A stretch of 50,056 nt of DNA, from positions 1 to 50,056 of the forward strand of contig CAMYJB010000018.1 of NCBI GenBank assembly GCA_947258565.1, in the 5' to 3' direction. The notes below the pieces were generated by a model. The model saw only the letters and a program-made list of their open reading frames with translations, was not told where the DNA came from and did not search any database. The DNA is from an uncultured Woeseiaceae bacterium. Lineage in GTDB: Bacteria > Pseudomonadota > Gammaproteobacteria > Steroidobacterales > Woeseiaceae. Positions 38,458 to 46,439 of this stretch are shown piece after piece; position 1 is the first letter of the stretch, and each line of letters opens with the position of its first letter. The position numbers were made by a program, and so were the translations under genes.

Positions 38458-39987
38458 CTACTCAGCATAGCGGGCCGCCACCACCTCCGCCGGACAGGAT
38501 CCACCCGCGTAGGGGCCGAGGCCCGTGTTGATGCTCGCGATCGCATCCGGCGCGATTCGTCCGCTTATGCCCTGCCTGACGCTCCGGCCACGACCGGACG
38601 CATCGGTGTAGCTAACCTCGATCTGCACGTCCTCGATCGGCCAGGCGGTCGTGTTTTTTACCGACACCACGAGGTTGCCAGCGCTGTCCGCATCGCAACG
38701 TCGCGGGATGACGTCACCGGGGCTGTACGGGAGCTGCAATCGCTGCAGCTTGCGGGTTGCCGCCTTGCCCAGCTCCCCGCCGCTTTTCGCGACGATCGCG
38801 TAGTGCTCCATGGCTTCCCGTTCATTGCCACGCGCGGCTTCGATATCGCCCAGCGAAAAATATGCGGGCCCGGTCGGCAGCATCTCGATGCTGCGCTCCA
38901 GATCCGATTGCGCATTGTCCAGGTCGCCGAGTTCCTTCTCCGCCAGGCCGCGTCGCAGGTAGTAATAGAAATAATTATCGCGGCGTTTGATCGCGCTGTC
39001 ATAGTTCTTCGTGGCCATGTCGTACTTGCCGTCCACGAGGCGCACGTCGCCGCGCAACGCGTAGAAATGCCCCTCCTGCGGGAACAGCTCGATCGCCTTG
39101 TTCGCGAGCGCCAGCGCCTCCTCGCTGTTCTCTTCTGCGAGCGCCTTGCGGCCCTCGTCGTAGGCGTCATACGCCGGCTTCGCTGCCATCGTCTTCTTCA
39201 TGGCAGCCTCGTAACGCCCCACGCCCAGCTCGCCGCCCGGGGGCAGGTTCGCGGCCGTCTCGATATTTGCTTCCACGCGTGCGCGCGACGGCGGATGGCT
39301 GGCAAACAAGCCGCTCAGCCAGTCGCTGTCCCGGCCTTCGCTCAGACGCACGAAGGTCTCCTGCAGCATCACCGCGCCGCCGGGGTCATACCCGGCACGA
39401 GACATGTAGGTCATGCCGTACTTGTCGGATTCGAGTTCCGCGCTGCGCCCGTAGGTCGAATTCAGCAGTTGCGCGCCAACGGCCGCGCTGCCAACCGCGA
39501 ACTGTCCGAAGCCGTTGTCGCCCGTCACCATGGCGGTGGCCAGGACAGCGCTCTGCAGGATCACACTGCGGGACAACTGTTTGGCCGAATGCTTGGCGGC
39601 CGCATGCACGATCTCGTGCCCGAGCACCGCCGCGAGTTCCGCTTCCGAATTCAGCTCGGTCAGCAGCCCGCGATTGATCGCGATCTTGCCGCCGGGCAGC
39701 GCCCAGGCGTTCGGCACCGAGTTGTTGAGCACCACGAATTCGTACGGCAATGGCCGGTCGCTGACCGCCGCCAGCTTGCTACCGACGTCCCGGACGTAGG
39801 CCGTGAGCTCCGGATCGATGTCGTACACCCCACCCTCGGCCTGCTGCATGGGGGCGTAGTTCTGCTCGCCGAGCGCCAGTTCCTGGGATTCGCTCACCAT
39901 CATGAAATCCGGCTTGCCGGTCACCGGGTTCACTGCGCAACCCGCCATGGACGCGGCCAGGGTTGCGACTACCAATAGCCTGTTCAT
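38458..39987 (-). CDS. M48-family metalloprotease lipoprotein with TPR-like C-terminal region
   Basis: 509-residue predicted periplasmic zinc protease of the BepA/YfgC type, linked to outer-membrane quality control. The start at 39987 gives a lipoprotein signal (SMAGC, cysteine 16); the 31-residue upstream extension is unlikely. The M48 domain (about 45-260) has LPGGKIAINRGLL, the zinc motif HEIVHAAAKHS (124-134) and SAELESDKYG with the third ligand glutamate. TPR-like helices follow (about 290-420), then a C-terminal beta domain. The next gene downstream on the same strand, a PDZ protein, may also act in envelope proteolysis. Confidence 0.93.
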   Translation of the reverse strand: MNRLLVVATLAASMAGCAVNPVTGKPDFMMVSESQELALGEQNYAPMQQAEGGVYDIDPELTAYVRDVGSKLAAVSDRPLPYEFVVLNNSVPNAWALPGGKIAINRGLLTELNSEAELAAVLGHEIVHAAAKHSAKQLSRSVILQSAVLATAMVTGDNGFGQFAVGSAAVGAQLLNSTYGRSAELESDKYGMTYMSRAGYDPGGAVMLQETFVRLSEGRDSDWLSGLFASHPPSRARVEANIETAANLPPGGELGVGRYEAAMKKTMAAKPAYDAYDEGRKALAEENSEEALALANKAIELFPQEGHFYALRGDVRLVDGKYDMATKNYDSAIKRRDNYFYYYLRRGLAEKELGDLDNAQSDLERSIEMLPTGPAYFSLGDIEAARGNEREAMEHYAIVAKSGGELGKAATRKLQRLQLPYSPGDVIPRRCDADSAGNLVVSVKNTTAWPIEDVQIEVSYTDASGRGRSVRQGISGRIAPDAIASINTGLGPYAGGSCPAEVVAARYAE

Positions 39988-40043
39988 GACCCATACAGTG
40001 CTACCGGATTGCCACCTTATCAAGGGGCAGTTTTTTCTTCGCA

Positions 40044-40077
40044 CAAAAGAAAACGGCCCCGTTCGGGAACGGGGCCG
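40044..40077 (-). terminator. Rho-independent terminator of the TonB receptor at 40104
   Basis: On the minus strand CGGCCCCGTTC pairs with GAACGGGGCCG (bases 40054-40077) and is followed by TTTTCTTTTG. It is 27 bp beyond the receptor stop. A long, perfect stem and a good T-run. Confidence 0.9.
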
Positions 40078-40103
40078 CAATGGGCTTCAGGTTTGGGGCG
40101 AAC

Positions 40104-42956
40104 CTAGAAGCCCCAGGACATTGATGCAGATATCAATCTGCCCGGTTTCTCTTCGAAGACCGTGACCGTTCTGCCAAGTGATTCATCCGTGCGCTGGATC
40201 TCCACTGAAGCATCCAGGATGTTTTGTGCCTTGAGCTTCAGGGTCATGCGATCTGTCGGATACCAGAAATACGTGAAGTCGAGCGAATCGAACGGCTGCT
40301 CGAATGCGTCGGGGCCGAATCGCCCGAAGGCAAACAGCCGCTCGCTGAAGACGTTATAGATCAGCGATGCGGTGTGCCTGGAATTCGGCGAATCGAAACC
40401 GATCATGAAGTTGACCATGTACTCCGAGGCGCCCGACAGTTTGCAGTCGTTGGCTACGACGTTACCGCTATCATCCCGCTGCTCGCAGCTGACGTCGCCG
40501 CCCGAGTTACCCGGGGTCAGCTCCCGGTCCCACTGGTAGGTGACATTGCCCTGCACGAACAACAGGTCGCCGAAGGATCCCAGGAACCCGAGCTCCTTGA
40601 GAAACTCGACCTCGAGACCCTGGATGCTGGCCGAATCGGCATTCAGGATCTCGCGTGCGATGGTCGTATCGGAAGCCGGGATCTCGAAGAACTCGATCGG
40701 ATTCGTGATCTGCTTGTCAAAAAGCGTCACTGTGAAGTTATCGCCGTTGGCGAAGAACCACTCGGCACGCAGGTCGATGTTCTCAATGTCTGACGGCACG
40801 ACGCTCGAGTTTCCGCGAGTCAGGTCGCCCGTGATCGGGTCGATATAGCTCGAACCGGTAATCTCGCGCAAGTCGGGGCGGACGGTCGTCTCGCTGAAGC
40901 CGAGCCGAAGCTGGAACGTCTCTGCCCAGAAGTCGCCCATGTAGGTGATCGATGCCGCCGGATAGAGCTTGTCCTCATTGAATACTGCATCCGCGAGTTC
41001 GTCCGGGTCGCTCGTGACCTGCGGCGTCTGCTGCGAGTAGCTGAACGGATTCCAGGGTATACCCGCCTGCCGATAATCTTCCCAACGGGCGCCCAGAGCG
41101 ACGCGCCAGGTATCGTTCCAGGTCCAGTCGACCTGGCCCCAGGCCGAGTCAGTCATCGTCGCCGCCAGGTAGCTGTTGGTATTGGCTCCCTGGCGATCAA
41201 AGACGGCATTGTTCACGAAGACCTCCGCGCCCGGCAAAGGATTCGTCGGATCGGAATCCGCGGCGGTCGCCAGGATGTTCGCGTCGGAAAACACGTCGTC
41301 CAGAGGTCCTTCGAGCACCGACTGATCCTCAACGCCCAGGTAGCCGAGGCTGAACTGCGACTGCTCGTAGGTCCGTGCTTTCTGCGCATGATCCCAACCG
41401 CCGCTCAATTCGACGTAGTGGTTGCTGAACGCGAACGGCACAGTGGCGTTCCAGCCATAACTCTCGACAAGATCTTCGAGTTCAGTGAAGCGGAAATCGC
41501 CGGCCGCTGAACTAAGCTGCACGGCTTCCGTCAATACCTCGCCGGTGACGGGATCGTTGGTCGTAAACGAATCGATCTGAACGCGGTTGGGGATGTCCGT
41601 CGTCGCCTCCGAATCCGAATAGAACCAGCTAAACCGCGCCTCCTCGGGCAGGCGGAAGAAACCAGCCAGCGAGTCAATAAACCCGAATCGCGCACGCGTT
41701 TCCGCGCCGACATAGTGCGTGCCCGCGACCTGGTGAGTGGTCATCTCTCGCTCTTCGAATTCGAACCGGTACTCACGCACACCGCGGCCGCTGGATCTGA
41801 AGCGGTTCTCGTTGAAATAGTCGAAGACCTCGGTTTCGTCATCCGTACTGCGCAGGAACAGGCTGGTCGTTCCGATTTCGTGGTCGCTCAGGAAGTTCAG
41901 CCCGAGATTCAGCGTCCCCGCGATGTTTACGCTCCTGGTGGACTCTTCCTTGACACCATTCTGTTCATCCGGGACGCCAAACGAAGCCGTCGTCGTACGA
42001 CGCCACGCCGTCTCCGTCTCGTAGGACCCACCGACCGCAAAGCCGGCCTGCCATTCCTGGCCAAGATCGAACTTGTTGCCGACGCTCCCGCGCAATTCGT
42101 AGTCCGGGTCAACACTCTCACTCTGGATGCCGATGTTGCGGTTCAGTGCAACTGCCATCTCGCGGTTCAGGCGCTGCGACTCGAACGTCAATTGGCTCGG
42201 GCCGAGGTCGCTGCCGGAACGCGCGAGGGACGCTCGAATACTGTTGACACTCGGATCGCCCTGGTATTGCTGCAGCCCGGACGAAATCACGGGTGAAAGC
42301 GCCCGGGTGCCGTCGTCGGTACCGAAATCGTCGTCACCTCCGCCCGGATAGGTATTGATGCTGCTCGGGTTGATGTCGTTGTAGCCGATACCGGCCTCGA
42401 TCTTGACCGTAAACGCCTCCGGGATGCCCTTGGTGCGAATATCGACCGCGCCGCCGCCGAAGTTCGCGGATATTGCCGGCGAGTAGGACTTCTGCACGCG
42501 CAGCGAATCGACGATGGATGTCGGGAACACGTTCAGCGGAATGACATTTCGCGTCAGGTCGGGGGACGGGATCTGGGCTCCGTTCAGCGTCGTCGACGAA
42601 TAGCGTTCACCGAGTCCGCGAATGTATATGAATTTGTCCTGCACCAGCGACAGCCCCGGCACGCGTCGCAGCGCAGAAGCAACCGTCGAGTCACCGAGCC
42701 TCGAGATCGTATCCGCGCCCAGCAGGTCGGTCGCAAACGCATCATTCATGCGTTCATTGATCAGCTGCTGGCTGGAACTGATGAAGCGGCCGGTGACGAC
42801 GACCTCGTCGATACCCTCGCCGGCGGCCTGCTCCTCGATCACGGGTTCGGGGATGGCCGGCTCCTCCTGACCCAGCGCGACCCCATGCCACGATACGAGC
42901 ACAGCTGCGATCACGGTCGCCGACGGCTTTTTGTAGTTTCTTGCCAATCTGTTCAT
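40104..42956 (-). CDS. TonB-dependent receptor (third, of a different subfamily)
   Basis: 950-residue outer-membrane importer. Signal peptide about 1-30 (GVALGQ), then a TonB-box-like DEVVVTGR, a plug domain (about 60-170) with the well-kept FIYIRGLGERYSSTTLNGA and GGGAVDIRTKG, and a long barrel ending SASMSWGF with the C-terminal Phe. It has no carboxypeptidase-regulatory-like N-terminal domain and is not close to the receptors at 5112 and 23695. It follows the lipoprotein at 43066 on the same strand after 109 bp that contain a hairpin. Because of the Pho-box-like sites and the PhoB-like gene next door, a phosphate-compound ligand is inferred. Confidence 0.94.
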   Translation of the reverse strand: MNRLARNYKKPSATVIAAVLVSWHGVALGQEEPAIPEPVIEEQAAGEGIDEVVVTGRFISSSQQLINERMNDAFATDLLGADTISRLGDSTVASALRRVPGLSLVQDKFIYIRGLGERYSSTTLNGAQIPSPDLTRNVIPLNVFPTSIVDSLRVQKSYSPAISANFGGGAVDIRTKGIPEAFTVKIEAGIGYNDINPSSINTYPGGGDDDFGTDDGTRALSPVISSGLQQYQGDPSVNSIRASLARSGSDLGPSQLTFESQRLNREMAVALNRNIGIQSESVDPDYELRGSVGNKFDLGQEWQAGFAVGGSYETETAWRRTTTASFGVPDEQNGVKEESTRSVNIAGTLNLGLNFLSDHEIGTTSLFLRSTDDETEVFDYFNENRFRSSGRGVREYRFEFEEREMTTHQVAGTHYVGAETRARFGFIDSLAGFFRLPEEARFSWFYSDSEATTDIPNRVQIDSFTTNDPVTGEVLTEAVQLSSAAGDFRFTELEDLVESYGWNATVPFAFSNHYVELSGGWDHAQKARTYEQSQFSLGYLGVEDQSVLEGPLDDVFSDANILATAADSDPTNPLPGAEVFVNNAVFDRQGANTNSYLAATMTDSAWGQVDWTWNDTWRVALGARWEDYRQAGIPWNPFSYSQQTPQVTSDPDELADAVFNEDKLYPAASITYMGDFWAETFQLRLGFSETTVRPDLREITGSSYIDPITGDLTRGNSSVVPSDIENIDLRAEWFFANGDNFTVTLFDKQITNPIEFFEIPASDTTIAREILNADSASIQGLEVEFLKELGFLGSFGDLLFVQGNVTYQWDRELTPGNSGGDVSCEQRDDSGNVVANDCKLSGASEYMVNFMIGFDSPNSRHTASLIYNVFSERLFAFGRFGPDAFEQPFDSLDFTYFWYPTDRMTLKLKAQNILDASVEIQRTDESLGRTVTVFEEKPGRLISASMSWGF

Positions 42957-43004
42957 TGTCTGGCCTGTTTACTCAAGCGTGAGCACATGTTTGTGCTAAG
43001 TGCG

Positions 43005-43040
43005 AAGGGCACCCGTCCCGAAGCCGGAACAGGTGCCCGC
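43005..43040 (-). promoter_or_regulatory. Hairpin between the lipoprotein and TonB receptor genes (possible attenuator)
   Basis: GGGCACC and GGTGCCC (43032-43038 and 43007-43013 on the plus numbering) frame an inner GTTCC/GGGAC stem. There is no T-run, so it may lower or protect read-through between the abundant lipoprotein message and the receptor message. A second small stem AGCACA/TGTGCT (around 42982-42997) lies nearer the receptor start. Confidence 0.35.
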
Positions 43041-43065
43041 CGATTTCAAGCTGCGATCCGTCGCT

Positions 43066-44766
43066 TTATTCGAACCACAGGGCCTGGCCTCGGTTGTCCG
43101 GATCGATGCCGTATGCCCAGGGCTGCGTCCAGTCGCTCTGCGCCTCGATCGCGCCGAGAATGTCCGTAGCCGTGCCGCTCGTGGGCGTCGTGGTTCCGAG
43201 CGGGGCCCCAGTGTCCACGATGCTCTGATCCCAGGGCAGCGAGTAGACCTTCTGCGCACCGGTCAGCAGGTTGATCTCCGGGTTCGCCGCGTCGGAAGCG
43301 TCCACCGCCGCGCCGTCAGCGACGGTTGCAAACTGGTTGCCCTCGGCCTCGGCAAACTCCTGCTCGTTGTTCCAGGCCGTTACTGCGTTGCGGTCGGCGA
43401 TGACGTTGCCCTTCACGTTCTCTTGGCATGCATAGATGACCGAATTCAGCTGCAGGTCGCCGTTGATCGCCGCTTCATGCGTCTCGACGTTGTCGACACG
43501 CAGGCAGTAGTTATCGTCGGCCGAACCCTGGTCGTTTGCGCCGAATGACGAGATGATCAGCGCGTCGTTGACGACCGGGTGAATGCCTTCGCGGAAGCGC
43601 CAGCCGGCGCCGGGATCGTGCGTGCCCGGCACGTTCGCAGAGATTATGCAGGTCAGGTTGTTGATGGTCGGCGCGCTGTTCAGGCCGCGGGCGATGAAGT
43701 CGTCCCTGGTCGCCTGGTCGAGGTCACCGTAAGAGCCGATACCGTCCGACTCGATACAGTGGTTGCCATCGTTCGCCGACTGCACGACGAGCGCATCGGT
43801 GATCGTACCGTTGTAGCCTTCGTCAATGTCGATCGAGTCGTCACGGACGTATACGGCAACCAGGTTGCGGATATCGAACGAGCCACCGAACATCTCGACG
43901 CCGTCATCGAAAGTTGAGTACACCTCGAGGTTCTCGACGATGGTCGAGCTGCCAACGCCGCCGAAGGAAATGCCATTCAGCTCGTCGCCATTACCTACCT
44001 GCGCGCCGGTGTGCTTGACGACAACGTAGCGCAGGATGCCGGAGTCGTCGGCGTCGTTCGCTCCGCCGTATTGCGACTCGTCATCGCCGGCGGAACCTTC
44101 GGCGTCGATCGAGCACTCGGTGCCCGGCGACAGGTCGAAACCGGCCTCCCCGCGGGTACCGACGTAGCTGCACTTGTTGCTGACGGCGAAGCCGTTGATC
44201 ACGACGCCACCCCACTGCTGCACGTCCTCGGGACCGACCGTGCCGTTGACGTCGGAGACCGACGTCAGGGTAATCGGCGCATCGGGGCGCCCGTCGGCGA
44301 TGATCCTCGAGCCGCGATTGATGATCATGAAGTCCGAGTTGGTCTGGAACGCAAGCGTCGCCCCAGCCTGGATGGTCAGGGTCGGGCCGTCACCGCCCTG
44401 ACTGATACCGGCAGCCTGGAGGTCTGCCTGAGTGCGGTAGGTATTACCGACGAACAGACTCGCCGAAAAGATGTGTGCCCCTCCGTCCGGCAGTGCCGGG
44501 ATCAACAGGTCTTCCTGCAGGTTGTTCTTGGGCCCGACGAACGTGTTGTCGTACATACAGTTGCCGTTGCCGTCGGCCGAACCCTGGATGGTTGCGCCAT
44601 CGCGGACATAGGACGCGCAGATGTCGTCCTCGGAACCACCGCCACCGCCGGTGGAATTATCGATACTGTTGTCGATCGTCGTGGGCGTGATGTTGACATC
44701 GCCACTCTCGCATGCAGCCAGCAGGCCGCCCGCCAATACAGCGACGAACAATTTATTGCGATTCAT
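43066..44766 (-). CDS. Lipoprotein partner of the TonB-dependent receptor
   Basis: 566 residues. Lipobox LLAAC (cysteine 19), then a Gly-rich linker (GGGGGSEDD), then a long parallel-beta-helix-like region with repeated short strands such as IIADGRPDAPITLTSVSD, QQWGGVVINGFAV, LRYVVVKHTGAQ, NLEVYSTFDDGVEMFGGSFDI and DDSIDIDEGYNG. Several cysteine pairs are present. Such proteins often lie next to TonB receptors of this type and may be the surface-exposed ligand-binding subunit; the function is otherwise unknown. Pho-box-like sites lie upstream. Confidence 0.82.
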   Translation of the reverse strand: MNRNKLFVAVLAGGLLAACESGDVNITPTTIDNSIDNSTGGGGGSEDDICASYVRDGATIQGSADGNGNCMYDNTFVGPKNNLQEDLLIPALPDGGAHIFSASLFVGNTYRTQADLQAAGISQGGDGPTLTIQAGATLAFQTNSDFMIINRGSRIIADGRPDAPITLTSVSDVNGTVGPEDVQQWGGVVINGFAVSNKCSYVGTRGEAGFDLSPGTECSIDAEGSAGDDESQYGGANDADDSGILRYVVVKHTGAQVGNGDELNGISFGGVGSSTIVENLEVYSTFDDGVEMFGGSFDIRNLVAVYVRDDSIDIDEGYNGTITDALVVQSANDGNHCIESDGIGSYGDLDQATRDDFIARGLNSAPTINNLTCIISANVPGTHDPGAGWRFREGIHPVVNDALIISSFGANDQGSADDNYCLRVDNVETHEAAINGDLQLNSVIYACQENVKGNVIADRNAVTAWNNEQEFAEAEGNQFATVADGAAVDASDAANPEINLLTGAQKVYSLPWDQSIVDTGAPLGTTTPTSGTATDILGAIEAQSDWTQPWAYGIDPDNRGQALWFE

Positions 44767-44798
44767 TTAATCCTCTCCAAGATAGGCTCGGGGCCCTT

Positions 44799-44816
44799 GT
44801 TACGAGTACGTAAGTG
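44799..44816 (-). promoter_or_regulatory. Second Pho-box-like pair before the lipoprotein gene
   Basis: On the minus strand CACTTAC-GTAC-TCGTAAC has two heptamers 11 bp apart. TCGTAAC also occurs in the array at 44850-44878. It is nearer the lipoprotein start (33 bp) than a usual activator site; it could be a repressing or additional site. Confidence 0.3.
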
Positions 44817-44849
44817 GGGCGCACTGTAATTGCGGCATATGGACGCCGT

Positions 44850-44878
44850 GTGACAGGAACATTAGGGCTTTGTTACGA
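44850..44878 (-). promoter_or_regulatory. Pho-box-like array before the lipoprotein/TonB receptor unit
   Basis: Read on the minus strand, TCGTAAC-aaag-CCCTAAT-gttc-CTGTCAC: three heptamers with 11-bp period, the last one close to the PhoB half-site CTGTCAT. PhoB binds such 7+4 direct repeats. The array is 84 bp before the lipoprotein ATG. A TACAGT -10-like element follows 21 bp further on. Confidence 0.5.
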
Positions 44879-44882
44879 GACC

Positions 44883-45572
44883 TCACGTGTCGAGTGAGAA
44901 ACGGTAGCCACTGCCGCGCACCGTTTGCAGATATGTCTCGTATCCGAAGGGTTCGAGTACGCTGCGCAATCGCCGTATGTGAACGTCAACCGTTCGCGGT
45001 CCGACCGCCGCATCCCGATCCCACACGTGTACCAACAGTTGTTTGCGGCTGAATACTCGATCCCGGTTGCTGATCATGAATAACAGCAAGCGGTATTCCC
45101 TGGGAGCGAGTGAGACATAGGTATCGTCCACGGCCACCCTCTGGCTGAGATTGTCGATCCTGATGCCGCCTGCGGATATCTCTTCCGTTAGCAGCACGTT
45201 GGCGGGCCGACGCAGGCAGGCCCCGACGCGCGCCCGCAACTCCGGCATATTGATGGGCTTGCCGATGAAGTCATCCGCGCCCGACTCCAGTGCGAGCACT
45301 ATGTCGTCGGGGTTCGCGCGGCCTGAAGTCATCATTACGCGCATTGATCTCAAACCGTCGATGCTGCGAACGTCATTGAGCAACTCGACGCCGCCGAGAT
45401 CCGGCAATGCAAAATCGCACAGCATCAGGTCGGGGCGCTTGCGCCGCACGAGTTCGAGTGCCGTGAAGGCATCGTCACTCTCGGCGACATTGTGTCCGAG
45501 CTCTCTGAGCTCGTGGGCCATGTGCCCGCGCATTGCGCGGTCCGGGTCGACAACCAGAATTGAAGCCAACAT
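44883..45572 (-). CDS. phoB: PhoB-like response regulator (OmpR/PhoB family)
   Basis: 229-residue two-component regulator. The receiver domain (1-118) has VVDPD at the acidic pocket, the phosphorylated Asp53 in LMLCDFALPDLGG, Thr82 in MMTSG and Lys105 in FIGKPINMPEL. The winged-helix domain (about 130-229) ends with RTVDVHIRRLRSVLE and QTVRGSGYRFS, which agree closely with the recognition and wing parts of E. coli PhoB. No PhoR kinase lies next to it in the window, so it is an orphan here. It is followed on the same strand by the lipoprotein and TonB receptor genes. Pho-box-like sites precede both, so self-regulation and activation of the receptor unit are likely. Confidence 0.9.
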   Translation of the reverse strand: MLASILVVDPDRAMRGHMAHELRELGHNVAESDDAFTALELVRRKRPDLMLCDFALPDLGGVELLNDVRSIDGLRSMRVMMTSGRANPDDIVLALESGADDFIGKPINMPELRARVGACLRRPANVLLTEEISAGGIRIDNLSQRVAVDDTYVSLAPREYRLLLFMISNRDRVFSRKQLLVHVWDRDAAVGPRTVDVHIRRLRSVLEPFGYETYLQTVRGSGYRFSLDT

Positions 45573-45871
45573 CCATCATCCCTGTCGTGGTTTATCGGAT
45601 CAGGGCAAGAAACCACAGGGCCTTTACAGGGCGTTTACGTTACTGTTGCTGATTGGTTACGGGTTTATTACAACCGCTGTGCGGCGGCGACCCCCGGGGC
45701 AACAAATCTGTAACAAACCCCGACCAGACCCACCTGCGGCGTTGCAGCGCCCCGGGCGGACCGCTTCGGGGCGCTCTGTGGGCGCTTTCCGCCCGTGCGT
45801 AGGTGGAATCCCCGATTACCCGCAGGCCTGCCCCACCGCATGATATCGGGGGTTAAATAGGTGAACTGACA
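45573..45871. other. 299-bp intergenic region between divergent phoB-like and hemerythrin genes
   Basis: No coding frame of note. It holds the Pho-box-like array at 45612-45640, several GTTAC/GTAAC motifs (for example TTGGTTACGG near 45654 and CTGTAACAAA near 45709), and GC-rich repeats nearer the hemerythrin gene. Both divergent genes must be promoted from here. Confidence 0.5.
45612..45640 (-). promoter_or_regulatory. Pho-box-like array before the phoB-like gene
   Basis: Minus strand: ACGTAAA-cgcc-CTGTAAA-ggcc-CTGTGGT, three heptamers with an exact 11-bp period. Two of them share CTGT with the PhoB half-site. Its downstream end is 40 bp before the ATG, and a GATAAA -10-like element lies 15 bp after it. 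This is the expected arrangement for self-activation by PhoB. Confidence 0.6.
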
Positions 45872-46429
45872 ATGCGCATCAAACTCGCCCGGATCCTCGA
45901 CGAATTGCGCGAGGACCATCGAAACCTCTCGCGGCTGCTCGACCTGCTCGAGTCCGAATGCAAGGACATCCCGGACGATGGGGAGCCTGATATGGAGCTC
46001 CTGCTGGACATCATGCACTACATGACAGTCTATCCGGACGCCATCCATCATCCGCGCGAGGATCTCGTGTACACGGCGATGCGCGAGCATTGCGCCGATC
46101 TTGCGGAAGGTCTCGAGAACGTACCGGACGATCACCGCGAGATCGCAGAACTCGGGGCAACGCTGCGCGAGGACATCGAGGCGATTATCTCAGGCGCGGC
46201 CGTCACCCGGCAGCACCTGCTCGAGGACCTCGTGAATTATGTCGGGCGCCTCCGGCGCCACATGGAATGGGAAGAAGCCGACCTGTTCCCGCGTGCCGAT
46301 TCGCTCGCAAGGGAAAAAGAGACGGCGGCCGTCGACGTCAGCATGTACATGGGCGATGACCCGGTGTTCGGCGCCACCTCCGCGAAATCATTCACGAACC
46401 TGCTGGCGAACCTGCAGCGCGTCCAGTAG
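45872..46429 (+). CDS. Hemerythrin-like (HHE domain) protein
   Basis: 185-residue predicted di-iron, four-helix-bundle protein. Expected ligands are visible: His16 (REDHRNL), His59/His60 (DAIHHPRED), His88 (DDHREI), His130 and Glu134 (RRHMEWEEADLFP). Known members bind O2, NO or iron or act in redox stress; the exact role here is not shown. It is divergent from the phoB-like gene and convergent with the outer-membrane protein gene at 46440. Confidence 0.9.
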   Translation: MRIKLARILDELREDHRNLSRLLDLLESECKDIPDDGEPDMELLLDIMHYMTVYPDAIHHPREDLVYTAMREHCADLAEGLENVPDDHREIAELGATLREDIEAIISGAAVTRQHLLEDLVNYVGRLRRHMEWEEADLFPRADSLAREKETAAVDVSMYMGDDPVFGATSAKSFTNLLANLQRVQ

Positions 46430-46439
46430 CGCACGTACC

